In this document: positions 30,901 to 38,404 of the stretch, piece by piece
Position numbering within the stretch: position 1 is the first letter of the stretch
Layout of the letters: each line of letters opens with the position of its first letter
Assembly (NCBI GenBank): GCA_021204905.1
Contig: JAJPYN010000007.1
Span: 108,121-172,120 of the forward strand
Source of the DNA: Prevotella sp.
GTDB taxonomy: Bacteria > Bacteroidota > Bacteroidia > Bacteroidales > Bacteroidaceae
DNA: 64,000 nucleotides
Reading direction: 5' to 3'
The notes under the pieces: model-generated
Told to the model about the DNA's origin: nothing
Databases searched by the model: none
The model's input: only the letters and a program-made list of their open reading frames with translations
Made by a program: the position numbers and the translations under genes

Positions 30901-31172
30901 CGTGCTTGTTCGCGGACGAAAGGCTCGCCGAAGCCGTAGACACTGGTGATCTCGCGAAGGTAGACATCGCTGTCGCGGAGGCCGGCGGCGAGGCCGTAGA
31001 GCTGGCTGAGGATGCGGTTTTTCATCTCTTCGGTCGCCTTTGTGGTGAATGTTACGGCGAGGATTTCCTTGTACGCCGCGGGGTTGCTGACAAGCAGGCC
31101 GATGAACCGGGCGGTGAGGCTGAACGTTTTGCCGCTGCCCGCGCTTGCTTTAAACACGGTTAGTTTGCCCAT
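27939..31172 (-). CDS. AddA-like UvrD/Rep helicase with C-terminal PD-(D/E)XK nuclease domain
   Basis: MGKLTVFKASAGSGKTFSLTARF (Walker A), IDEMQDTSVVQWENF, IHKSKGLEF, TVVIDFKFAAPKAEHHAQV. The listed ORF start (31307) is too far upstream. Confidence 0.9.
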   Translation of the reverse strand: MGKLTVFKASAGSGKTFSLTARFIGLLVSNPAAYKEILAVTFTTKATEEMKNRILSQLYGLAAGLRDSDVYLREITSVYGFGEPFVREQARRALALILHDYGNFNVETIDSFFQRVLRGIARELELNCNMRVELGQDEVEQLAVDRLLTNLRPNDKELAWIMDYIRQNILDDKKWNVLDAIRKFGKTIFTDDYRENAKAIDEAINKEGFFAAFRNRLRSDMDTAMSEMAAIGNGFFELIASHGYSINDFKNGQRGPAAYFAKLRDGVWPDSKTFNDTAAKAAQDAKAWLRKDDQYGAILTFAEEQLVPLIAHAEEQRQKAAVSYLSACAVLANLNEVRLLRKIEQGVEEVNKETNSLMLSDTQMLLKQLMEGSDAPFVYEKTGARITHIMIDEMQDTSVVQWENFKKLLLECLARDCSQNLIVGDVKQSIYRWRNSDWRILNNIAEDNSLKDKDLQIETLLTNYRSEPGIIAFNNAFFRLAARQEQARLEAEGVPGAELIGSIYSDGETQQQCASSGNGGRVKVALLDKDDKSSRCVEMIAEHISELLAAGVKEEDIAIIARRNKDIEAVGADIERLLPHCRFVSDEAFKLSSSVALNIIVNAMRVAAGIQPAFYSAALAWDYSVYIRNLDPAGIVFRDKESIAELLPETFVKEKEKLSKMPLTAMAAAISAMFSIERLQGEAAYVNMFFDSLAAFVRTNLPDAAAFSDFWDKTLGAKTVKGGDVPGVRMMTIHKSKGLEFAHVIVPYCDWKLELDTTLWCKSSEEPYCEMPVVPVKSSKLRETVYQNDYFEEKLNNAVDNLNLLYVAFTRARRDLFVIGKRSISKGSISFARRSGLVESVIRDIETELSPARCNVRDTDNDVFFEFGEVGTIVATTTHSENIFTPSKAKLTVPLAAPATQIAFRQSNRSRAFVCGEEDDSERQQYIRQGTLLHNLLSQIADRNDAGRVLDAFIAEGVLEKENRASLAKLIRNRLEHNSDARVNEWFAPGITTLNECTILSPDAQTGLAQRLRPDRVVQLGARTVVIDFKFAAPKAEHHAQVRRYMSLLSDMGRAVEGFLWYVYDNKITQVTPTSTI

Positions 31173-31195
31173 TTTCGTTAAAAATAATGCTTTTC

Positions 31196-31227
31196 CAAAA
31201 TTAAGGGTTTTCCGCCGCAACGCCAAG
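31196..31227 (-). promoter_or_regulatory. Promoter of the AddA/AddB-like operon: CTTG-N20-TAATTTTG on minus strand
   Basis: CAAAATTA (31196-31203) and CAAG (31224-31227) on +; spacing 20 nt fits the Bacteroides consensus TTTG-N19-21-TAnnTTTG. Confidence 0.65.
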
Positions 31228-31334
31228 CCCGGGGGCGAATAAAGTTGGAAAAGGCTCGGATGAATCTTAGTTGCTACTAATCCCCCGACACACTTCTGCG
31301 CAAGCACTTCGCAGTTGTCAGCGTTCGGTTCGTT

Positions 31335-32675
31335 TCAACGTCTGCGGCGAGTTATAACCAATGTTTGCTTAGTGTTTTTCGAAATGCGGAAACGGTTGTC
31401 GGTGCGCAGTCCCGCGACCCACGCGATGCGGCCGTTGTCGTCGGCGATGATGCTTTGCTGCGGGCGTTCGACGAGAGGGATGCCTTTTTCTGCGAAGAAA
31501 TCGCTTAGTTTTTTCCTGCCACGCATGCCGAACGGGATGAACTCGTCGCCTTGTCGCGGTGCGCGGATGATGAGCGGGAAGGGGATTTTCGCGGCGTCGA
31601 GCGAGGCGCAATCAGGCTCTTTTTTTACTTCAAAATTTTCGTCAATAGGCACGATTTTGAAGGTGAATTGCCACGCGCCGAAATTGAATGTGCCTTCGCC
31701 GGGAACGCTTGTGGCTATTGGACTTTCGGCGACTGGCGCGACGAGCAATTTGCCGCGATTGACGACGAGCGTGTGCGTTGCCGAGCGCCATTGTTTGCCC
31801 GTTTGTGCATTGACGTTCCGGAAGATTTGGGCGGTTTGCTTCGGCGTGAACCCGCGCGTTTTGAGCATGTGCCAAAGGATGGTTTCGGGCGCGACTTCGG
31901 CGAGCAGTTTTTTTATCGAGATGACGGTTCGGTTGTCGTTAAATTCGACGATGCGGCTGGCGGCTTCGTTGACGGCGCGGCTTAGTAGCGGCAGGCAGTC
32001 GACCACGTGCGCGGCAGTGGCGGCGATGTTTGCGGCGGCGGCGGGGTTGAGGCGCGTCAGGAGCGGCATGATGCGCAGGCGGAGGAAGTTGCGCTGTACG
32101 TCGTCGCGGAGGTTGGTGGAGTCGGTGATGTAGTCCTGACCGATGGCGGCGAGATGGGCGAGGATTTCGCTGCGGCTTACGGCGAGCAACGGGCGGACGA
32201 TGCGGTTGTTGCGCGGCGCGATGCCTTTGAGACCGTCGATGCCTGTGCCGCGGAGGAGGTTGAGCAGGAGCGTCTCGGCGTTGTCGTCGCGATGATGTGC
32301 TACGGCGACGGCGTCTGCTGCGGTGGTGCTGAGGAGCTGTTCGAACCACGCGTAACGCTGCTCGCGCGCGGCCATCTCGATGCTTATTGCGCGTCTTTTC
32401 GCGTAGTCTCTCGTGTCGAACCGCATGGTGTGGAGTTTCACGCCGAGCCTTTTGCAGAGGGCTTCGCAGAACTGTTCGTCGCGGTCGGATTCGCTGCCGC
32501 GCAGACCGAAATTGCAGTGCGCCGCCTCGATGCGGAAACCGAGCGCAAGCAGCACGCGCAACAGGCACACGCTGTCGGGTCCGCCGCTGAGGGCGACGAT
32601 GGTGAGTGCGCTGCGGTTGAGCAGGTCCCGCTCGGCAATGAACGCATCGATTTTTTTCAGGAAAGCATCGGCCAT
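31335..32675 (-). CDS. tilS: tRNA(Ile)-lysidine synthetase
   Basis: PP-loop VALSGGPDSVCLLRVLLALG, AHCNFGLRGSESDRDEQFCEALC, AHHRDDNAETLLLNLLRGTGIDGLKGI. Start moved from TTG 32699 to ATG 32675. Confidence 0.93.
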   Translation of the reverse strand: MADAFLKKIDAFIAERDLLNRSALTIVALSGGPDSVCLLRVLLALGFRIEAAHCNFGLRGSESDRDEQFCEALCKRLGVKLHTMRFDTRDYAKRRAISIEMAAREQRYAWFEQLLSTTAADAVAVAHHRDDNAETLLLNLLRGTGIDGLKGIAPRNNRIVRPLLAVSRSEILAHLAAIGQDYITDSTNLRDDVQRNFLRLRIMPLLTRLNPAAAANIAATAAHVVDCLPLLSRAVNEAASRIVEFNDNRTVISIKKLLAEVAPETILWHMLKTRGFTPKQTAQIFRNVNAQTGKQWRSATHTLVVNRGKLLVAPVAESPIATSVPGEGTFNFGAWQFTFKIVPIDENFEVKKEPDCASLDAAKIPFPLIIRAPRQGDEFIPFGMRGRKKLSDFFAEKGIPLVERPQQSIIADDNGRIAWVAGLRTDNRFRISKNTKQTLVITRRRR

Positions 32676-32781
32676 CGTGTCAGGTTGTTTGTTCTGCAAA
32701 TTGCTGTTTTAATAGATATTTATTCTGCAAAATCTTTATATCTTAGGTTTTTGTTCTACAAATTCGCCGTTTCGCAGAATA

Positions 32782-33969
32782 TTATTCTACAAAGAGCACG
32801 AGGCCCTTTAAATACTCGCCTTCGGGGTGGAAGATGTTGACGGGATGGTCGGCGGGCTGGCCAAGGCGGTGGAGGATGCGGACGTTGCGGCGGGCGAGGG
32901 TTGCGGCGGTGAATACGGCGTTGCCGAACTGTTCGCGGCTGACGGCTTGCGAGCAGCTGAACGTGAAGAGGATGCCGCCGGGACGGATGGCTGCGATGCC
33001 GCGCGCGTTGAGTCGGATGTACCCTTTCAGCGCGTTCTTCACGGCCATGCGATGCTTGGCGAAGGCGGGCGGGTCGAGGATGATCAAATCGTATTTGTTT
33101 GCTGCCTCGGCGAGGAATTTGAACGCGTCGGAGCAGACGGCTTCGTGGCGCGTGTCGCCGGGGAAATTCAGTTGCACGTTCTCGTCGGCGAGGGTGATGG
33201 CGCGCTCGGACGAGTCGACTGAACAAACCTTCGTCGCGCCGCCGCGCATTGCCGCCACGGAGAAGCCGCCGGTGTAGCAAAACATGTTCAGCACGCTGCG
33301 GTCGCGGGCGTAACGCTCGACGAGGCTGCGGTTGTCGCGCTGGTCGATGAAGAAGCCCGTTTTCTGCCCTTTGCGCCAGTCGATGCGGAAGCGCATGCCG
33401 TTTTCAGTGGCGATGTCGCAAGCGTTGCCGCCGATGATGAAGTCGTCTTCGGGGTCGAGGCCGGCCTTGTAGGGCAGGGTGGCGGCACTCTTATAATAAA
33501 TATTTTTAACTTTTCCTTCTGTCGCGGCGATAACGGCTTCGCAAAGAGATTGTCGGTTGATGTGCATGCCCGCGGTGTGCGCTTGCATTACGGCGGTGTC
33601 GCCGAAGCAGTCGACGATGAGGCCGGGCAGACCGTCGCCTTCGCCGTAAACGAGGCGGAAGATGTCGTTGCCGTCGCGCCACGCGAGGTTGGCCGCTTGC
33701 CTGACACGCAGTGCTGCGGCGATACGGCTTGCCCAGAAATCACTGGTGATCTCGATGTCTTCGAAGGTTAGGAGGCGCACGGCGATGGAACCGATTTGAT
33801 AGTGTCCGACGCCGAGACATTCCCCTTCGCTGCTGATGACGCGGACTGTGTCGCCCTCGCTGATGCCGCTGTCGATTCGCGCCACCGCGCCCGAGAACAC
33901 CCACGGATGGAAGCGCTGGATGCTCTCGTCCTTGCCTTTTTTCAGGTAAACTGATTTGTATGCGCCCAT
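32782..33969 (-). CDS. RlmI-like class I SAM-dependent rRNA methyltransferase (PUA plus methyltransferase)
   Basis: HPWVFSGAVARI, KTGFFIDQRDNRSLV, VLNMFCYTGGFSVAA, DLIILDPPAFAKH. Confidence 0.88.
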   Translation of the reverse strand: MGAYKSVYLKKGKDESIQRFHPWVFSGAVARIDSGISEGDTVRVISSEGECLGVGHYQIGSIAVRLLTFEDIEITSDFWASRIAAALRVRQAANLAWRDGNDIFRLVYGEGDGLPGLIVDCFGDTAVMQAHTAGMHINRQSLCEAVIAATEGKVKNIYYKSAATLPYKAGLDPEDDFIIGGNACDIATENGMRFRIDWRKGQKTGFFIDQRDNRSLVERYARDRSVLNMFCYTGGFSVAAMRGGATKVCSVDSSERAITLADENVQLNFPGDTRHEAVCSDAFKFLAEAANKYDLIILDPPAFAKHRMAVKNALKGYIRLNARGIAAIRPGGILFTFSCSQAVSREQFGNAVFTAATLARRNVRILHRLGQPADHPVNIFHPEGEYLKGLVLFVE

Positions 33970-34023
33970 TTTACTTTTTTTTGAAAAAATTATGATTATA
34001 GGAACAACAAACTGTTAATTTCT

Positions 34024-34683
34024 TTAAGGTTGTTCCTGTCGTTCAAGCGTATTTTCGTTGTCGCTGTTTTCGATTTTCACAAGCGTGAAATCCCCGCTGC
34101 TTTTCAGTCTGAGTACCTCTTCGTAAAGGCGGATGCAGGCCCATGCATCGAGTGCGGCGTATTTCTTTTGCGCCTCAGACAGGATTGGCGCTTCCCAGTT
34201 CGACAGTTGCTGGCGCTTCGATATTTTTTCGCCGAAGATGTTCGCGTAGAGTTTTTGCAACGCGCGGTCCTCGATGCCGAGTTCGCCGACGAGGTTTTGC
34301 AGGTCGATGAAGCGCCCCGGACGGAACTTCCCTCGCCGCTGCAGCATGGTGATATCGTCGTTTAGCGACAGGCCGATCATCGGCACGCGCGTGTTCTCGA
34401 GCAACCTTAAAACCGGCGCGCACAGGCCGATGATGTTCAGGCGGAAGAGGAAGCAGGTGTCGCGGTTGCTCACTTGCATGAGCGCCACTTGATGTGCGAT
34501 GCCGCGTTTGAACACCGGGCGCGTCTCGGTGTCGATGCCGAGGATGTCGCTTGCGAGCAGCAGGTTGACGGCTTTCTCGGCGGCTTGTTCGCTGAAAATC
34601 ACGATGATACGTCCGGGGAAGGCTGCTTGCGGCAGGTCGTGAACGGCGTTTTTATCGAACTTTGAAAATATTGTTTTTGTCAT
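34024..34683 (-). CDS. RNase D-like 3'-5' exonuclease
   Basis: DILGIDTETRPVFKRG, IGLSLNDDITML, YAALDAWACIRLYEEVL (DEDD-type motifs). Confidence 0.85.
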   Translation of the reverse strand: MTKTIFSKFDKNAVHDLPQAAFPGRIIVIFSEQAAEKAVNLLLASDILGIDTETRPVFKRGIAHQVALMQVSNRDTCFLFRLNIIGLCAPVLRLLENTRVPMIGLSLNDDITMLQRRGKFRPGRFIDLQNLVGELGIEDRALQKLYANIFGEKISKRQQLSNWEAPILSEAQKKYAALDAWACIRLYEEVLRLKSSGDFTLVKIENSDNENTLERQEQP

Positions 34684-34800
34684 GCTTTCTCGATGCGTTT
34701 TGTCTTGCTTTTTCGGAACGGAAAACCTCTTGAGGCGTTTCCCGCGAGCGCAAAATTAGAAAAAATCGGCTTAAAACTCGTTGCCGCGCAATATTTTCCG

Positions 34801-34808
34801 TACCTTTG
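34801..34808 (+). promoter_or_regulatory. -7 box TACCTTTG upstream of ftsK
   Basis: TTG at 34781-34783, 17 nt upstream; ATG 26 nt downstream at 34835. Confidence 0.55.
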
Positions 34809-34834
34809 CAAAGATGTAACAACGGCAGAGAGCA

Positions 34835-37294
34835 ATGGCAAAAAAACGTAAAAAGAGCGGGCAGGGCGCGAAGAGTCTCGGCGAGGCGGTGGGCCTGACG
34901 AACATTTTCAACAACGAGAAAATCGACTTCGTCCTCGGCGTGGTGATCTTCGCCGCAACGGTGTTCGTAACGGTGGCGATGGTGTCGTTTTTCTTCACGG
35001 GTTACGCCGACCAGAGCATCCTCTGCGACACGCACCCGGGCGAATGGCTCAACAGCAACCACGAGTACGCCAACAGCTGCGGCAGCTTCGGCGCGATTAC
35101 CGCGTGGACGCTCATGGCCGTCAATTTCGGGCTCGCCGCGTTCGTCATCCCGTTCTTCCTGCTGCTCGTGGCGTTGCAGCTGATGGGCGCCTACCGCGTG
35201 AACCTCTGGAAATGGTTTCTCGGCCTGGCAGTACTGATGATTTGGTACTCGGTAACGCTCGCGAAATTCCTCACGCCCTACGCCGGCGGCATGCTCTTCA
35301 ACCCCGGCGGCGAGCACGGCGTGGCGGTGGTGCGCTTCGTTGAAAACCTTGTCGGCGAGACCGGGCTTACGGCGCTGATCGTGATTGTGGCAATTGTTTT
35401 CCTGACCGTGCTCAGCACGAAAACCATCACGTGGATAAGAAAAATTTTGCGGCTCGGGGTAGACAATAAAATTAAAATCCCGTGGTCGGTAAATGTAACT
35501 AAGGAAGAGGAGCAAGTAGTTGAAAATGAGGATGTTACGGATGAAGAAGGCGATGAAGAAACCGAAGATGAAAACCTCGATGTCGCCATTTCGGACGAGT
35601 TCGATTTGCCCGACGATGCCGGCGGCGATTTAGATGAAAACTCAGGCGAAAATGCTTCCGAAAACGCTTCCGGCGAAGGCGAAACGGGCGGTTTAAACGA
35701 ACCGAACCTCACCATCGAAGTGCCTGAAAATGAGGCCGAAGCAAAGGGCAAAGTTGTAGGTGAGACTGTCGATTTGAGCGTGCCCATCAACCCGCGCGAA
35801 CCCTTCCTGCGCTATAAGTTCCCCACGCTCGACTTGCTCAACGAATACGAGTCCGACAAGCCCCACATCGACATGGACGAGGTGAAATCGAACAACGCGC
35901 GCATCATCGAGGTGCTCAATTCGTTCGGCGTGAAAATCAAGGAGATTAAGGCCACCATCGGTCCGACCATCACGCTCTACGAGGTAACGCCCGCCGAAGG
36001 TGTTAAAATTTCGCGCATCCGTTCGCTCGAAGACGACATCGCCCTATGCCTGTCCGCGCTCGGCGTCAGAATCATCGCGCCCATCCCCGGCAAAGGCACC
36101 GTCGGCATCGAAGTGCCTAACAAAAAGCCGCAAACGGTGTCGATGCGCAGCCTGCTCAACTCGAAGAAGTTCCAAGAAACATCGATGGAACTGCCGCTCG
36201 CCATCGGCAAAACCATCACCAACGAAGTGTTCATGGTCGACCTCGCAAAAATCCCGCACCTGCTCGTCGCCGGCGCAACAGGGCAAGGCAAATCCGTCGG
36301 CCTGAACGCGATGATTACGTCGCTGCTTTACAAGAAGCATCCTAACGAGCTGAAAATCATACTTGTAGACCCGAAGAAAGTTGAATTCTCGCCCTACGCC
36401 GCCATCAGCTCGCACTTCATGGCCGCCATCGAGGAGAATGTTACCGAACCCATCATCACCGACGTAACGAAGGTTGTGAAGACGCTGAACTCTCTTTGTT
36501 TATTGATGGATACACGCTACGACCTGCTCAAACAAGCCGGCGCGAAAAATATTAAGGAGTACAACGAGAAATACGTTAACCACAAGCTCAGGCTCACCGC
36601 CGGCCACGCGTACATGCCTTACATCGTTGTCATCATCGACGAGTTCGGCGACCTGATTATGACCGCCGGCAAAGAGGTGGAGCTGCCCATCGCCCGCATT
36701 GCGCAACTGGCCCGCGCCGTAGGCATCCACATGGTCATCGCCACGCAGCGCCCGACAACCACAATTATCACCGGCAATATCAAGGCGAATTTCCCGGGAC
36801 GAATGGCGTTCCGCGTCGGCGCAATGATCGACTCGCGCACCATCCTCGACCGGCCCGGCGCCAACCAGCTCGTAGGCCGCGGCGACCTGCTCTTCCTCAA
36901 CGGCGGCGAACCCGTGCGCGTGCAGTGCGCCTTTGTCGACTCGCCCGAGGTGGAGCGCATCACCGAATATATCTCTCGCCAGCCCGGCCCCATCGAACCG
37001 CTGATTTTGCCCGAACCGGCCAGCAGCGACGGCAATCTTCCCGGCGGCGACGACCTCGGCGGCCTCGACCCCTATTTCGAAGAGGCTGCGCGCGCGATTG
37101 TCCTTTCGCAACAGGGTTCCACGAGCATGATACAGCGCAAATTCTCCATCGGTTACAACCGCGCCGGACGCCTCATGGACCAGATGGAGCGCGCCGGCAT
37201 CGTCGGCCCTTCGTACGGCGGCAAACCGCGCGATGTGCTTATCGCCGACGAGAACACGCTGAACACGCTGCTTGCAAAGTTCCGTTTACAATAA
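34835..37294 (+). CDS. ftsK: FtsK/SpoIIIE-family DNA translocase
   Basis: N-terminal TM segments, acidic linker, Walker A VAGATGQGKSVGLNAMI, C-terminal gamma domain STSMIQRKFSIGYNRAGRLMDQMERAGIVGP. Confidence 0.95.
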   Translation: MAKKRKKSGQGAKSLGEAVGLTNIFNNEKIDFVLGVVIFAATVFVTVAMVSFFFTGYADQSILCDTHPGEWLNSNHEYANSCGSFGAITAWTLMAVNFGLAAFVIPFFLLLVALQLMGAYRVNLWKWFLGLAVLMIWYSVTLAKFLTPYAGGMLFNPGGEHGVAVVRFVENLVGETGLTALIVIVAIVFLTVLSTKTITWIRKILRLGVDNKIKIPWSVNVTKEEEQVVENEDVTDEEGDEETEDENLDVAISDEFDLPDDAGGDLDENSGENASENASGEGETGGLNEPNLTIEVPENEAEAKGKVVGETVDLSVPINPREPFLRYKFPTLDLLNEYESDKPHIDMDEVKSNNARIIEVLNSFGVKIKEIKATIGPTITLYEVTPAEGVKISRIRSLEDDIALCLSALGVRIIAPIPGKGTVGIEVPNKKPQTVSMRSLLNSKKFQETSMELPLAIGKTITNEVFMVDLAKIPHLLVAGATGQGKSVGLNAMITSLLYKKHPNELKIILVDPKKVEFSPYAAISSHFMAAIEENVTEPIITDVTKVVKTLNSLCLLMDTRYDLLKQAGAKNIKEYNEKYVNHKLRLTAGHAYMPYIVVIIDEFGDLIMTAGKEVELPIARIAQLARAVGIHMVIATQRPTTTIITGNIKANFPGRMAFRVGAMIDSRTILDRPGANQLVGRGDLLFLNGGEPVRVQCAFVDSPEVERITEYISRQPGPIEPLILPEPASSDGNLPGGDDLGGLDPYFEEAARAIVLSQQGSTSMIQRKFSIGYNRAGRLMDQMERAGIVGPSYGGKPRDVLIADENTLNTLLAKFRLQ

Positions 37295-37348
37295 AAGGCA
37301 AGACGTTTGTTTTAAAGCTAACACCTTTATTTTCAATTAGTTAAGACA

Positions 37349-37957
37349 ATGATGAAGCGAATATTTTTCTTGATAATCCTCACTGCAATGGCTGTTGGCG
37401 CGAAGGCTGACGGCACGCCCGACGCGCGGCATATCCTCGACAAAACGGCGGGCGCGGTGAACGTGAAAAAGGGTGTCGGCGCGGACTTCGTTCTCAGCGG
37501 CGAACGCATGCACGCGAAAGGCACTATCTCGCTGAAAGCCAATAAGTTCACCGCGAAAACGGCCGATGTTACGGTATGGTTCGACGGCACTACGCAATGG
37601 ACCTACATGGCCTCGACCGACGAGGTGAACATCTCCACGCCGACGCACGACCAGCAGGTGCAGATGAACCCGCTGACGTTCCTCAACCTCTACAAATCGG
37701 GCTATAAACTGACCTTGCGGACGATGAGCAGCAGCTACGAAGTGAGGATGGTTGCCGAGAGCAAGAGCAACCCCGTGCAGGAGGTTTACGTCGTTGTCGA
37801 CAAGAAAAGTTACATCCCCACGCAGGTGCGCCTCCGCAGGAAATACACGTGGATGACCATCAACATCACCAATTTCCACACGCTCTCCGGCAGCGATAAC
37901 ATCTTCATTTTCAACAAGAAAGACTATCCCACGGCCGAGATTGTCGACCTCCGCTGA
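37349..37957 (+). CDS. LolA-like outer membrane lipoprotein carrier protein
   Basis: Signal peptide; ADFVLSGERMHAKGTISLKANKFTAKTADVTVWFDGTTQWTYMASTDEVNISTP; follows ftsK. Confidence 0.8.
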   Translation: MMKRIFFLIILTAMAVGAKADGTPDARHILDKTAGAVNVKKGVGADFVLSGERMHAKGTISLKANKFTAKTADVTVWFDGTTQWTYMASTDEVNISTPTHDQQVQMNPLTFLNLYKSGYKLTLRTMSSSYEVRMVAESKSNPVQEVYVVVDKKSYIPTQVRLRRKYTWMTINITNFHTLSGSDNIFIFNKKDYPTAEIVDLR

Positions 37958-38237
37958 GCCTCCGGCAACGGTCTCAAGGCAGGCAAAAGCGCCAATTTTC
38001 AAGAAAAAAAGTAAAGTGCGCCTCGCGAAATAATTAATACAATTTAACGAAGCGCGGCGGCTACTTGCTACTAACAACGGCAACTGTTTTGCAATAGCGG
38101 TTGAGCAAAGCGGTTTTATGTTGTTTAATTTCAGTTTGCTTAACCTGAATTTTATTTATGCGCAAACGTTCAACCGTTAATAATGGTTAATGCCGAAAAT
38201 AATCACGCGAAACTGTAATTATAAATTAATTTTTCAT

Positions 38238-38245
38238 TAAATTTG
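38238..38245 (+). promoter_or_regulatory. Candidate -7 box TAAATTTG for the PUL2 SusC operon (about 160-nt leader)
   Basis: Matches TAnnTTTG; no -33 TTTG at expected spacing. Confidence 0.45.
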
Positions 38246-38404
38246 CCGAATTGAAATGAAAATGTTTAAATCTAAATAGTTCGTAACAGGCTATTGTGGA
38301 AGCAGTTAGTTCAATGCAGGATACTCTAATTTATTCTCGGGCGTGTTCGTGCGGCGCGGGTTGTCGTGCGGCGTGCCTATAACCTCTAATTCTAATTTCT
38401 ATCT

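Noticed and set aside
31173-31307. N-terminal extension of the AddA-like ORF
   Set aside because: MGKLTVFKASAGSGKTF at 31172 is the natural start, and the promoter boxes lie inside the extension.
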